Shown here in pieces: positions 35,059 to 44,318 of a DNA stretch of 64,000 bases. A model generated the notes under the pieces. It was not told the DNA's origin and did not search any database. It was given only the letters and a program-made list of their open reading frames with translations. Origin of the DNA: Acinetobacter sp. UBA3106 (GTDB taxonomy: Bacteria; Pseudomonadota; Gammaproteobacteria; Pseudomonadales; Moraxellaceae); the NCBI GenBank assembly GCA_002365595.1, contig DFAM01000013.1:40560-104559 (forward strand). The letters are read 5' to 3'. Both the position numbers and the translations under genes were made by a program. The first letter of the stretch is position 1, and every line of letters starts with the position of its first letter.

Positions 35059-35709
35059 ATGAAAACAATATTAATAATGAGTAATTTATTTATTTTAAGT
35101 GGTTGTCAAACAATTGCACCCACTATGAAAAATAGTATTATCTTTGAAATGAATAATCAATATTGGCCAAACCATAGCATAATTTACAAAAACAACTGGC
35201 CTGAATGTGGCAATTTATCGGGCACACCAGATGTGATAAAAAAGCAAAAATATATTACTACCTATAGTAGCTGTAAAGTATCTCCTAAAGGTTATGTGCC
35301 TGAACAAATTATTATTGAATATGCGCCTTGGTTAACATATGAGGAACAGCAAAAAATTCCTGAACTGAAAGGAAAAAAAGTTATAATTACTGGTGATAGA
35401 GTAACCCCTTATGGTATTACGAAAGATGCCTTTCTAGGTAAAGATGAAAATGCTCTTAAATACAATACAACCATTCTTAAGAAAAATATTGAATCTGCTA
35501 TCGACAAACTTCCCCCTTCTGCATGGAAACGGATTGTACTTACCCCACCTAAAGAAGTACAAAAATATAAGTATCAGGTTCCCGAAGGTAAAGGCAACCG
35601 TAGTCGAGGTAAAGAGATTCATTACCTCATCTCCCTAAATCCAGATGGTAGCTACGATATAGAAACCAAATTGTACTGGGTCTCAAAATATCAAGATAAA
35701 TGGAATTGA
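35059..35709 (+). CDS. orphan lipoprotein, unknown function
   Basis: A 216-residue protein. The start MKTILIMSNLFILSGCQ is a lipoprotein signal with lipobox LSGC, so the mature protein is lipid-anchored at Cys16. The body (about 200 residues) has several Tyr/Lys-rich strands (KYITTYSSCKVSPKGYVPEQIIIEYAPWLTYEEQQKIPELKG) and ends with KLYWVSKYQDKWN. I recognise no family. Base use is visibly more A/T-rich than the flanking housekeeping genes, and the gene is followed by an IS66 remnant, so acquisition by transfer is plausible. The ribosome site is weak. Confidence 0.7.
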   Translation: MKTILIMSNLFILSGCQTIAPTMKNSIIFEMNNQYWPNHSIIYKNNWPECGNLSGTPDVIKKQKYITTYSSCKVSPKGYVPEQIIIEYAPWLTYEEQQKIPELKGKKVIITGDRVTPYGITKDAFLGKDENALKYNTTILKKNIESAIDKLPPSAWKRIVLTPPKEVQKYKYQVPEGKGNRSRGKEIHYLISLNPDGSYDIETKLYWVSKYQDKWN

Positions 35710-35717
35710 TCTTCTAT

Positions 35718-35920
35718 TATAAGCATACGGTAAACCCGTTTGATTTCAGGCGAGCTTCTAATTGTGCACAGCAATTTCTCAATCTATCTCATTTTTTAAG
35801 TCGAAGTCTTTTCAGCACATCACTCAGATAAGTATAGAAATCCAGTCCCTTCAGTTTGGCTGAATGGATTAAGGCTGTGTTTAAAGCTCCTATTCTTATA
35901 GATGTCTCCCACACTCGAAT
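35718..35920 (-). pseudogene. IS66-family transposase (TnpC) C-terminal remnant
   Basis: Read on the minus strand, 35789-35911 gives RVWETSIRIGALNTALIHSA and then KLKGLDFYTYLSDVLKRLR before a stop. This is the C-terminal signature of IS66 TnpC (typically SLIHSAKLNGLDPYAYL.DVL). No upstream part of the ORF is present, and the strand upstream of about 35920 has no related sequence. ATAAGCATACGGTAAACCC at 35720-35738 resembles an IS66 terminal repeat. The element is therefore a decayed end of an insertion between the orphan lipoprotein and the NIF3-like gene. Confidence 0.72.
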
Positions 35921-35941
35921 TTAATATCATAAAAAATTATA

Positions 35942-36259
35942 TTAATGATTAACTTCTATTATCTGTATAAACTCAAACGCTGGCTCTTCATAAGGATGGC
36001 TAGCCTTGAGTGCTTTTGCCACATTGGATGCTTGATCTTCAGGAACAATGGTTTCTACCCGCCATTCCTCCACCTGTTCTAGTTCTCCGACTTCCCCAAT
36101 AAACGGATTGGCCCCTTTCACTGGTTTAAACTGTCCTGTACCCAAAACCTGCCAGGCACAATGCTCATAATTGCCAATCCCACCTGCACCCGCTTGAAAC
36201 ACGGCGTTTTTGGTTGATTCCAGATGAGATTCAGGAACGTAATAGATCAGTTTAAGCAT
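35942..36259 (-). CDS. NIF3-like single-domain protein (YqfO C-terminal type)
   Basis: A 105-residue cytoplasmic protein. It corresponds only to the CutA-like insert domain of NIF3/YqfO proteins: LIYYVPESHLESTKNAVFQAGAGGIGNYEHCAWQVLGTGQFKP, then VEEWRVETIVPEDQASNVAKALKASHPYEEPAFEFI. The dinuclear-metal NIF3 core is absent, as in a known group of short proteobacterial homologues. The HPYEEPAF box may bind metal. The function is unknown. It is a single gene next to the IS66 remnant, 374 bases from the acyl-CoA dehydrogenase gene. Confidence 0.82.
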   Translation of the reverse strand: MLKLIYYVPESHLESTKNAVFQAGAGGIGNYEHCAWQVLGTGQFKPVKGANPFIGEVGELEQVEEWRVETIVPEDQASNVAKALKASHPYEEPAFEFIQIIEVNH

Positions 36260-36633
36260 TCCGATATTTCTCCAAATTTATTGATTGTTATAGTAATACT
36301 ACATACGCACGCATCTTTCTGTATGATTTATTACTTATTCAAAAATAATAAAAATCTAAATAGATAAAGATACAAGCCGTTATTACTTTTCGTGACATTT
36401 CTCTTACAGTTCAATCTTTTACACTGTTCAAAAAACACTCTATTTTAAAAACAAGATTTAATTTTATAAATTCGGGATGGAAGTTTTTCATTCATCTTCC
36501 GGTCTTAACAACAATATTTTTATTACACCTAAAGTCATTCCAATAAAACAGTGCGAGAAGTGATCTTGCGATTTTCAGATACCCTTTCCTGTTTCTCTGA
36601 CTTTGATCTGGTGTAAGCAACTGGAGAAAATAA
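36260..36633. promoter_or_regulatory. divergent region upstream of the NIF3-like gene and the acyl-CoA dehydrogenase gene
   Basis: These 374 bases are A/T-rich with no ORF above 30 codons. CTGGAGAAAATAA just before 36634 is a strong ribosome site. I see no stable hairpin or clear operator. The length leaves room for a fatty-acid-responsive regulator site upstream of the dehydrogenase, but none is identifiable by eye. Confidence 0.4.
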
Positions 36634-39138
36634 ATGCTATTCATCATCAGTGTGCTTATTCAATTTTTTACAATCTGGGCAGTTTTCTTTTTTGCATTGA
36701 GCCGTAATACCGGGGCAATTACAACCATTATCGTTGCAGTAGTCACTGCCTTTATTAGCCCATGGTCGCTGATTTTTGGTATTCCGCTCATCCTCATCAG
36801 TTTAATTGTGATGATTGATTCATTACGAATGGCATTGATTACCAAACCTGCCTATAAGGCTCTGGCGAATGCCATGCCGACAATGAGCACTACTGAGCGC
36901 GAAGCTCTGGATGCGGGCACCAGTTGGTGGGAAAAAGACCTTTTTATGGGAGCACCCGACTGGTCCAAATTTGAAAGCTATCCTTATCCTACACTTTCTC
37001 CAGAAGAACAGTCTTTTTTAGATCATGAAGTCGCACAGTTATGCAGCATGCTAAATGACTGGGATATTCATCATCACTATAAAGACTTGCCGCCTGAAGC
37101 ATGGACCTACATTCGCGAAAATGGTTTTCTAGGTCTGATTATTCCCAAAGAATATGGCGGACGTGCCTTTAGTTCATTTGCGCAAAGCCGGATTATGAGC
37201 AAAATTGCCTCGCGCTCATTGACCGCTGCCGTGAGTTGTATGGTACCTAACTCTTTAGGACCGGGCGAGTTGCTGCTGCATTATGGGACTGAAGAACAAA
37301 AAAACAGATATTTACCCGGCCTAGCCAAAGGTGATGAAATCCCCTGTTTTGGTCTCACCAGTCCAGAAGCTGGTTCAGACGCCGGTGCAATTCCAGATAC
37401 CGGTGTTGTCTGTTATGGCGAATTTGAAGGTCAGCAAGTGCTTGGCCTACGCATGAATTTTTCTAAACGCTGGATTACCCTTGCTCCAATTGCGACCGTT
37501 ATTGGTCTAGCTTTTAAGCTGTATGATCCGGATGGATTATTGGGTGATAAAAATAAGATGGAATACGGCATTACCTGTGCCCTGATTCCTGCCAGTCACG
37601 AGGGCGTAAAAGTGGGAGCACGGCACAATCCCGGTTCCCCTTTTATGAACGGAACAGTAGATGGCAAGGATGTATTCATTCCACTGGACTGGATTATTGG
37701 CGGTGCTGAAAATATTGGTAAAGGCTGGCGTATGCTGATGGAATGTCTGGCCGTCGGTCGTGGTATTTCCTTACCTGCCTTATCGACCGCTGCAAGTGAA
37801 GTAACATATTTGACCGTAGGTGCCTTTGCCAAAATCCGTCAGCAATTTAAGATTTCAGTCGGTAAATTTGAAGGCGTGCAGGAAGCGACCAGTGATATTG
37901 CCAGTGATACCTATATGCTTGAAGCCTTCCGTTATTTGGTCACTTGTGGATTAAATCAAGGTGGTAAGCCGGCTGTTATGACCGCAATGGCAAAATATTA
38001 CGCCACTGAAACCATGCGCCACGTCGTCAATCATGGCATGGATGTGGTCGGTGGTCGTGCCGTGCAAATGGGACCGCGTAATTTCCTAGCTTTGTATTAT
38101 CAAGCTATTCCCGTATCGATTACCGTTGAAGGCGCTAACATACTCAGTCGTTCTTTAATGATTTTTGGTCAGGGTTCGATGCGTTGTCATCCTTATCTGT
38201 TTGAGGAATTGCAACTGCTGCAAGCCAAGGATAAAGAATCTACCTTAGCTACCTTTAACGATATGCTGTTCAAACATTTAGGCTATACCTTTAACCGGAC
38301 TGCGCGCGCCTTTGCTTATGGCTATGTGGGTGGCTCATCTGATGCACCAAAAAGTGTTGATGACTTTACTCGCCCCTACTACAAGATTATTAACCGTTTA
38401 AGTACTAACTTTTCGCTAACTGCCGATATGTGTTTAGGTTTGCTTGCGGGAGATATTAAACGCAAAGAAATGCTTTCCGGGCGCTTGGCTGATATTCATG
38501 CCAATCTGTTTATAAGCACGGCTATTCTTAAATATTATGAGCATGGCAAAAAAACGGAAGCTGAACAGGTTCATGCCAAACTGGCCCTGGAAAAATCCCT
38601 GTTTAACGCTCAAGAAGCTTTTTATGGTCTGTTTGCCAACTTCCCTGTCGGCATTGCTGCTGGCTTAGTCAAGTTTATTTGCTTCCCGCTCGGTCGTCCT
38701 GTTAATAAACCAAGCGATGCGTTGAAACAACAGGCTGGCGAGATCATTATGCAGGACAATGCTTTCCGCGATGAACTGAAAAAACACGTGTTCTATAACA
38801 CAGCAGAAGACGATGTTACTGGCCGTATGGAATCGACCTTTAACATGTTGCTTGAGTTAGAGCCACTGTGGGACAAGTTCAAGAAAGCGGAATCGAAAGG
38901 GAAATTTAAAGGTTTAACTTTTGATGAACGTATTAGCAATGCGGTTGAGACAGGTTTTATTACTCAACAGGAAGCCTCCAGTCTACTGAGCTATAATGCC
39001 AAACGTTACGACAGTATGCTGACCGACGTTTTTGATTCTGAGCTTGATCAGACTTTGGAACTGGAAAATCCTTATAATGATGAGGAAGAGTCCGCGCCTA
39101 TGCCTGATCCAAAACAGCAAGAACCATTATCTCCATAA
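36634..39138 (+). CDS. fadE: membrane-associated acyl-CoA dehydrogenase (FadE type)
   Basis: An 834-residue enzyme starting fatty-acid beta-oxidation by making trans-2-enoyl-CoA. Two N-terminal hydrophobic segments (about residues 1-30 and 30-50) would anchor it to the inner membrane. The acyl-CoA dehydrogenase domain covers about 110-520: PKEYGGRAFSSFAQSRIMSKI, CFGLTSPEAGSDAGAIPDTG, and the helical C-terminal domain with VGGRAVQMGPRN and a PVSITVEGANILSRSLMIFGQG flavin/substrate site. The C-terminal extra domain (about 560-810) is the DUF1974 type found in FadE of gammaproteobacteria (E. coli FadE is 814 aa). It is a single gene with its own terminator. Confidence 0.9.
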   Translation: MLFIISVLIQFFTIWAVFFFALSRNTGAITTIIVAVVTAFISPWSLIFGIPLILISLIVMIDSLRMALITKPAYKALANAMPTMSTTEREALDAGTSWWEKDLFMGAPDWSKFESYPYPTLSPEEQSFLDHEVAQLCSMLNDWDIHHHYKDLPPEAWTYIRENGFLGLIIPKEYGGRAFSSFAQSRIMSKIASRSLTAAVSCMVPNSLGPGELLLHYGTEEQKNRYLPGLAKGDEIPCFGLTSPEAGSDAGAIPDTGVVCYGEFEGQQVLGLRMNFSKRWITLAPIATVIGLAFKLYDPDGLLGDKNKMEYGITCALIPASHEGVKVGARHNPGSPFMNGTVDGKDVFIPLDWIIGGAENIGKGWRMLMECLAVGRGISLPALSTAASEVTYLTVGAFAKIRQQFKISVGKFEGVQEATSDIASDTYMLEAFRYLVTCGLNQGGKPAVMTAMAKYYATETMRHVVNHGMDVVGGRAVQMGPRNFLALYYQAIPVSITVEGANILSRSLMIFGQGSMRCHPYLFEELQLLQAKDKESTLATFNDMLFKHLGYTFNRTARAFAYGYVGGSSDAPKSVDDFTRPYYKIINRLSTNFSLTADMCLGLLAGDIKRKEMLSGRLADIHANLFISTAILKYYEHGKKTEAEQVHAKLALEKSLFNAQEAFYGLFANFPVGIAAGLVKFICFPLGRPVNKPSDALKQQAGEIIMQDNAFRDELKKHVFYNTAEDDVTGRMESTFNMLLELEPLWDKFKKAESKGKFKGLTFDERISNAVETGFITQQEASSLLSYNAKRYDSMLTDVFDSELDQTLELENPYNDEEESAPMPDPKQQEPLSP

Positions 39139-39151
39139 AAATTTTAGAAAT

Positions 39152-39179
39152 AAAAAACGGCTTGTTGAGGCCGTTTTTT
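39152..39179 (+). terminator. rho-independent terminator of the acyl-CoA dehydrogenase gene
   Basis: A perfect 10-bp stem AAAAAACGGC / GCCGTTTTTT with an 8-base loop, 13 bases after the stop. Confidence 0.85.
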
Positions 39180-39281
39180 TATAGTTACCATTCTAGTAAG
39201 TTACTGAATCTGAGTATTCAAACTTTATCGAAGTTTAGTTATGATCTTTTCAGTCATAATTACCTATAAGAAAGATGAGCT

Positions 39282-39917
39282 GTGTCTAATAAACAAAATA
39301 TTAATGAAATAGCCTTATCAACTGCAGAAAATATTGCTGATGAGTTAATTTTTAAATCAGCAACAACATTCGTTGAAGATTTAGCTAAATCAGTTCCTGT
39401 TGCTTCAGTAGTGCTAGGATTAACAAAAGCGATATCCAACTATAAGACTGCAAAAGATCAACGCCAATTATTAGCTTTTATTCAAGAAGCTCAAAATACT
39501 GATCGAGGCTTTATAGAAAAATTCTTTAAAGATAAAAACAATACTGAATTAGGTTTTGAAATTCTAGGAATTCTTGATCAAACTTATTTAGAAAAACAAG
39601 CTAAGATGATTGCTCGCTCCACTAAACTATTTAAGGATCAAATAATTTCAAAGCAACAATTTGATCAATATACTTATATAGTTACTAAGCTAAATAATTA
39701 TCTTATAAACCTTTTACAGGAACTCTATTCCCTAAAAACTAATAAAGAATATCCAGAATTTGAGTTTGATATTTCTAATCCCAATATGGAATTGGTTAGT
39801 TTTCAATTTTTAATAGAAGTTGAATCCCCATTAGTACTTGATGGTAAAACAAAAATTGCTCGATATAAACGTACAGATGAGTTTTGTAATTTTTATGAAA
39901 ACGTTTTCAAAAACTAA
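39282..39917 (+). CDS. orphan helical protein, unknown function
   Basis: A 211-residue protein starting at GTG 39282 (AAAGATGAGCT just upstream is a moderate ribosome site). There is no signal peptide. The N-terminal part (about residues 20-55) has a small hydrophobic segment, SVPVASVVLGLTKAISNYKTAKDQR, then a helix with many Lys/Asp/Glu residues, a middle QAKMIARSTKLFKDQIISKQQFDQY segment and a C-terminal strand pattern, FEFDISNPNMELVSFQFLIEV. I recognise no family. A/T-rich codon use differs from the neighbouring genes. The structured element at 39930 begins 13 bases after its stop, so this transcript may carry it. An anti-phage or stress role is possible but unsupported. Confidence 0.65.
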   Translation: MSNKQNINEIALSTAENIADELIFKSATTFVEDLAKSVPVASVVLGLTKAISNYKTAKDQRQLLAFIQEAQNTDRGFIEKFFKDKNNTELGFEILGILDQTYLEKQAKMIARSTKLFKDQIISKQQFDQYTYIVTKLNNYLINLLQELYSLKTNKEYPEFEFDISNPNMELVSFQFLIEVESPLVLDGKTKIARYKRTDEFCNFYENVFKN

Positions 39918-39929
39918 ATCACATGACTT

Positions 39930-40020
39930 GCGACATGGATGTCGCACATTTGGCAGAGATACAAGGATGTATCTTCTGCCAAATAAAAGGGTTTTGTTAC
40001 TTTTGACCTTTCAAAAGTAA
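39930..40020 (+). repeat. structured RNA-like element, full copy 1 (three hairpins, GGA loops)
   Basis: Hairpin 1: GCGAC-ATGGAT-GTCGC (39930-39945). Hairpin 2: outer stem ATTTGGCAGA / TCTGCCAAAT (39948-39957 with 39975-39984, 10 bp) enclosing GATAC-AAGGAT-GTATC (39958-39973) and one unpaired T at 39974. Hairpin 3: TTACTTTTGA-CCTT-TCAAAAGTAA (39997-40020). The inner loop region ATACAAGGATGT matches the CsrA SELEX consensus RUACARGGAUGU at all 12 positions. It begins 13 bases after the stop of the gene at 39282. Confidence 0.8.
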
Positions 40021-40093
40021 AACCTCGCTTACGCATTATTAATTAAAAATTTGTACAATGAGCGCGGCTATAAATATCAATATTGAAGTCATA

Positions 40094-40118
40094 AAAAACC
40101 ACCTCACGGTGGCTTTTT
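40094..40118 (-). terminator. rho-independent terminator of the 43-residue ORF
   Basis: On the minus strand AAAAAGCCACC pairs with GGTGGTTTTTT (one G-U pair) around loop GTGA, ending in a T-run. It lies 13 bases after the small ORF, which supports that ORF as a real gene. Confidence 0.8.
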
Positions 40119-40130
40119 CAATTTAAAAAT

Positions 40131-40262
40131 TTAAGAACCTTGAAGCAAATAGCTACCAATCAAAAATAGCATTTGCAGCCCAACAACTGCCATAAAAAAC
40201 ATCCAGCCTTTCTTACGTAAAGTCGCTTTATCAAGCGTTGTATATGTCACAGTTTTTGGCAT
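40131..40262 (-). CDS. 43-residue single-span membrane protein
   Basis: A small ORF. The ATG at 40262 is preceded by GAGGTGACACA, a good ribosome site. The product has a basic soluble start (MPKTVTYTTLDKATLRKK) followed by one hydrophobic segment GWMFFMAVVGLQMLFLIGSYLL and ends QGS, so it would sit in the inner membrane with the N-terminus inside. A rho-independent terminator follows its stop at 13 bases. A gene with its own ribosome site and terminator is likely real. The function is unknown; small membrane proteins of this type often modulate larger complexes. Confidence 0.7.
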   Translation of the reverse strand: MPKTVTYTTLDKATLRKKGWMFFMAVVGLQMLFLIGSYLLQGS

Positions 40263-40440
40263 TGTGTCACCTCACTTAGAGATTCAATCCTGAACTTATA
40301 TTGAGTAAACCATCTTTCTTTTATATTGCATCATCATTGTGCATAAAACACACAAATTATTTTTCACTCCAATATAAAAGCAAAATCCAAACCAAGTCCA
40401 GCGGGAGAAATAAAAATCAAATTAAAAATAAGTACAAAAT

Positions 40441-40468
40441 AAAAAAGCCACCCGAAGGTGGCTTTTTT
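40441..40468. terminator. terminator of purL
   Basis: A perfect 12-bp stem AAAAAAGCCACC / GGTGGCTTTTTT with loop CGAA, 17 bases past the purL stop. It is symmetric and can work in both directions. Confidence 0.9.
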
Positions 40469-40484
40469 AGCATCTTAGGGAAGA

Positions 40485-43400
40485 TTAACCAATGAACTTA
40501 CGTGCATTGCGGAACATGCGTAACCATGCACCATCTTCAGTCCATTCCTCAGGCTTCCAGGAATGCTGGATTGCACGGAAGTTACGTTCAGGGTGCGGCA
40601 TCATAATCGTTGCACGACCGTCTTTCGACGTCACCCCAGTAATCGCTTCTGGTGAACCGTTCGGGTTCAATGGATATTGTTGGGTAGGATTACCGAAGCT
40701 GTCTACATAACGTAGGCTGACTTGGTTGCCTGCATTTAACGCTGCAATTTTGTCTTCAGTCGCAACCACACGACCTTCACCATGCGCAACTGCGATTGGT
40801 AAAATCGAACCTTCCATACCATCTAACAAAATCGAGTGAGATTTTTCAACACGAACGTTAACCGCACGCGCTTCAAACACTTCAGAAGTGTTGCGGTGGA
40901 AACGTGGCCAAGCATCCGCACCCGGAATCAGCGGAGCCAATTGCGACAACATTTGACAACCGTTACAGATACCCAAAGAGAAGGTTTCTTGACGATGGAA
41001 GAATTTCTCGAACTGGTCACGCAGTTTAGGATTGAACAAGACTGATTTCGCCCAGCCACCGCCTGCACCCATGACGTCACCGTAAGAGAAACCGCCACAA
41101 GCCACAATACCTTCAAAGTCATCCAGGCTGATACGGCCAGCAAGCAAGTCGCTCATGTGAACATCGACAGTGTTGAAGCCCACTTTGTCGAATGCCGCAG
41201 CCATTTCTACATGACCGTTCACGCCCTGTTCACGCAAAATCACCATGTTTGGACGACGTGAATTAATAAACGGCGCTTCAACCGGTTCATTTAGGTCAAA
41301 TGTCGGCTGAGCAATAATACCTTTGTGGTTCTTGTCGGTAATTAAAGCAAATTCAGAATCCGCAGTTTCAACGTTGTCACGCAAGCGTTGAATTTGATGT
41401 GATACTTCAGTCCAAGCCACTTGCAGGTCAGCACGTTCAAGCACTAAACCATTGATAGACAATTGGTCAGAATTGTTTACTGTACCTACTACAGAAATTG
41501 CATCTTTTAAGCTAGATGCTGCAGCTTCTGCTTGAAGTTCTGCCCAATCGCTAGTTGCGATTTGAAGTACAGCACCAATTTCTTCGGCGAATAAAGCTTC
41601 AGTCGATTGATCTTCAAGTGCTACACCCAAACGTGAAGCGAACATCATTTCTGCAACAGTCGCTAACAAACCGCCATCACCGATGTCATGGTAAGCCTTG
41701 ATCAAGCCACGGTTATTCCAGTCTTGAACCAAAGCAAAGAAGGCTTTGAAGTCATCGAAGCTATCAACGTCAGGTGTTACAGAACCAATCGCTTTATAGA
41801 CTTGCGCCAGGATCGAACCGCCTAGACGGAACTGACCTTTGGAAAGATCGATACGTACCAGCACTGAATCTTCATTTTTCAGTTCAGGGGTCAAAGTTTT
41901 GCGTACATCAGTCACCGGTGCAAATGCTGTGATCACGCCAGACATTGGAGATGTTACGGCTTTATTTTCGCCTTCATCATTCCAAGTGGTACGCATAGAC
42001 AATGAGTCTTTACCGACTGGAATCGCGATGCCTAAAGCCGGACACATTTCCATACCGATGGCTTTTACGCCTTCGAACAATGCCTGATCTTCACCCGGTT
42101 GACCGGCAGCAGCCATCCAGTTTGCAGACAATTTAATGTCGCTAATCTGCTCGATTTTTGCAGACATGATGTTCGAGATTGATTCAGCCACAGCCAAACG
42201 TGCAGATGCGGCAGGATTTAACAATGCAACCGGTGGACGCTCACCCATCGCCATTGCTTCACCAGTGAAGCCGACTAAACTTGTAGTTGTCACTGCAGCA
42301 TCCGCTACAGGAACTTGCCAAGGACCGACCATCTGGTCACGTGCCACCATACCGGTAATTGAACGGTCACCGATGGTGATCAGGAATGATTTAGACGCAA
42401 CTGTCGGGTTTTTAAGAACGCGGAAGATTGCGTCTTTTAAATCAACATTTGCAGCGGTGAAGTCATCGCCTGTACGTTCGATGGTCTCAAAAGTACGGCT
42501 CATGCGTGGTGTACCACCCAGCATCACCTGCATTGGCATATCCACCGCTTTATTTTCAAACAATGGATCTTCAACAGTTAAGTGACGTGCTTCAGTTGCT
42601 TCACCCAACACTGCAAACGGACAACGTTCACGTGCACACAATGATTCAAACAGGCTTAAAGAACTTGGACGAATCGCCAATACATAACGTTCTTGCGCTT
42701 CATTCGACCAGATTTCCATTGGAGACATGCCTGGCTCAAGTGATGGAATCTTACGCAGGTCAAGCACTGCACCTAATTCATGGTCATTTACCAATTCAGG
42801 CATGGCATTTGAGATACCGCCCGCACCAACGTCATGTACAGACACGATCGGGTTGAAATCTTCCATGCGCCAGCAGGCATCAATTACTTCCTGGCAACGG
42901 CGTTCCATTTCCGGGTTTTCACGCTGTACAGAAGCGAAATCCAGGTTTTCACCCAATTTACCGCTATCTACAGAAGATGCTGCACCACCACCAAGACCGA
43001 TCAGCATTGCAGGACCACCAAGAACGATTAACAGGTCGCCCGGTTGAATCGCATCTTTTTCAACATGGTCAGGACGGATGTTACCGTAACCACCGGCGAT
43101 CATGATTGGTTTATGGAAACCTTTCACTTCACCATTGACGTTTTGTTCGAAAGTACGGAAGTAACCGTTTAACGCAGGACGACCAAATTCGTTGTTAAAC
43201 GCAGCACCACCTAATGGCCCTTCAATCATGATTTGAAGTGGTGATGCCATACGTGATGGCTTGCCGTAATTTTCTTCCCAAGGCTGTTCAAAGCCTGGAA
43301 TGTTCAGGTTAGACACAGTGAAACCGGTTAAACCTGCTTTCGGTTTACCACCACGACCCGTTGCGCCTTCATCACGGATTTCACCGCCCGAACCGGTCGC

Positions 43401-44318
43401 AGCACCGGCAAATGGTGCAATTGCTGTTGGATGGTTGTGGGTTTCCACTTTCATCAGGATGTGAGCCGCTTGGCTCTTGTATTTATAAACGTGGTGACCG
43501 GTTTCATTGTCTTTTTTAGGATAGAAACGCTGCGTGTCAAAGCCCACGATCACAGAAGCGTTGTCTTTATATGCCGACAATACGTCTGTTGGAGATTCTT
43601 TATAAGTGTTCTTGATCATCTGGAACAATGATAATGGCTGTTTTTCGCCATCAATGGTCCATTCAGAACCAAAGATTTTATGACGGCAATGCTCAGAGTT
43701 GGCTTGAGCAAACATCATCAGTTCGATGTCGTGCGGATTGCGACCCAGCTTGTTAAATGCTGCGGTTAAATAATCAATTTCTTCATCAGACAAGGCAAAA
43801 CCAAATTCAGAATTAGCTTTAACCAGTGCTGCTTTACCTTGACCTAAAATATCAATGCTATTTAAAGGTTTTGGTGCAGTTTCAACAAATAAAGCCGCAG
43901 CGTCATCAATATGATTGAACACGCTTTCAGTCATACGGTCATGTAAAACCTGTTTAACTTCATTCGATACTTCAGAAATACCCTTTAAAGTAAACAAAAC
44001 ACCGCGTTCTAGGCGGTGTATCGGAGTATTACAGTTGGCAAAAATATCAGTCGCTTTAGAAGACCACGGCGAAATCGTGCCTAAACGTGGCGTTACAAGA
44101 ATCTGAATTTCATCACTTGCTGCCTGGCGAACTTCAAAAGAAGCACCATCATTTAATAGTTGTAATGCAGATTGATGCTGCTGCTCGTTGAGCGCTTGAT
44201 CAAACAGATAAATCCATTGACTTTCAATTGATTGAACAGAACTCATTGACGCGAGACGGTTTAAGAGTTGAGTTTTCTTAAAAGAAGAGTGTGCTGGTGC
44301 ACCGGCCACGATAAACAT
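40485..44318 (-). CDS. purL: phosphoribosylformylglycinamidine synthase
   Basis: A 1277-residue large PurL that makes FGAM from FGAR, glutamine and ATP in purine synthesis. The order is an N-terminal PurS-like domain (about 1-160), a linker, two PurM-like halves (KVETHNHPTAIAPFAGAATGSGGEIRDEGATGRG; GLGGGAASS; GVAL.. region) and a C-terminal class I glutamine amidotransferase (about 1030-1277) with the catalytic Cys in LGICNGCQML and a HGEGR motif. I chose the ATG at 44318 (MFIVAGAPAHSSF), which gives the usual Acinetobacter length; the longer reading starts at a TTG. GGAG lies 11 bases upstream. It is a single gene. Confidence 0.96.
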   Translation of the reverse strand: MFIVAGAPAHSSFKKTQLLNRLASMSSVQSIESQWIYLFDQALNEQQHQSALQLLNDGASFEVRQAASDEIQILVTPRLGTISPWSSKATDIFANCNTPIHRLERGVLFTLKGISEVSNEVKQVLHDRMTESVFNHIDDAAALFVETAPKPLNSIDILGQGKAALVKANSEFGFALSDEEIDYLTAAFNKLGRNPHDIELMMFAQANSEHCRHKIFGSEWTIDGEKQPLSLFQMIKNTYKESPTDVLSAYKDNASVIVGFDTQRFYPKKDNETGHHVYKYKSQAAHILMKVETHNHPTAIAPFAGAATGSGGEIRDEGATGRGGKPKAGLTGFTVSNLNIPGFEQPWEENYGKPSRMASPLQIMIEGPLGGAAFNNEFGRPALNGYFRTFEQNVNGEVKGFHKPIMIAGGYGNIRPDHVEKDAIQPGDLLIVLGGPAMLIGLGGGAASSVDSGKLGENLDFASVQRENPEMERRCQEVIDACWRMEDFNPIVSVHDVGAGGISNAMPELVNDHELGAVLDLRKIPSLEPGMSPMEIWSNEAQERYVLAIRPSSLSLFESLCARERCPFAVLGEATEARHLTVEDPLFENKAVDMPMQVMLGGTPRMSRTFETIERTGDDFTAANVDLKDAIFRVLKNPTVASKSFLITIGDRSITGMVARDQMVGPWQVPVADAAVTTTSLVGFTGEAMAMGERPPVALLNPAASARLAVAESISNIMSAKIEQISDIKLSANWMAAAGQPGEDQALFEGVKAIGMEMCPALGIAIPVGKDSLSMRTTWNDEGENKAVTSPMSGVITAFAPVTDVRKTLTPELKNEDSVLVRIDLSKGQFRLGGSILAQVYKAIGSVTPDVDSFDDFKAFFALVQDWNNRGLIKAYHDIGDGGLLATVAEMMFASRLGVALEDQSTEALFAEEIGAVLQIATSDWAELQAEAAASSLKDAISVVGTVNNSDQLSINGLVLERADLQVAWTEVSHQIQRLRDNVETADSEFALITDKNHKGIIAQPTFDLNEPVEAPFINSRRPNMVILREQGVNGHVEMAAAFDKVGFNTVDVHMSDLLAGRISLDDFEGIVACGGFSYGDVMGAGGGWAKSVLFNPKLRDQFEKFFHRQETFSLGICNGCQMLSQLAPLIPGADAWPRFHRNTSEVFEARAVNVRVEKSHSILLDGMEGSILPIAVAHGEGRVVATEDKIAALNAGNQVSLRYVDSFGNPTQQYPLNPNGSPEAITGVTSKDGRATIMMPHPERNFRAIQHSWKPEEWTEDGAWLRMFRNARKFIG

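Noticed and set aside
40007..40030. Reading hairpin 3 of the elements as a rho-independent terminator
   Set aside because: The stems are followed by AAACC, AGATC or AAATT, not by a T-run, in all three copies.
42136..42585. 149-codon frame antisense to purL
   Set aside because: It is fully inside the conserved purL coding region with no start context of its own.
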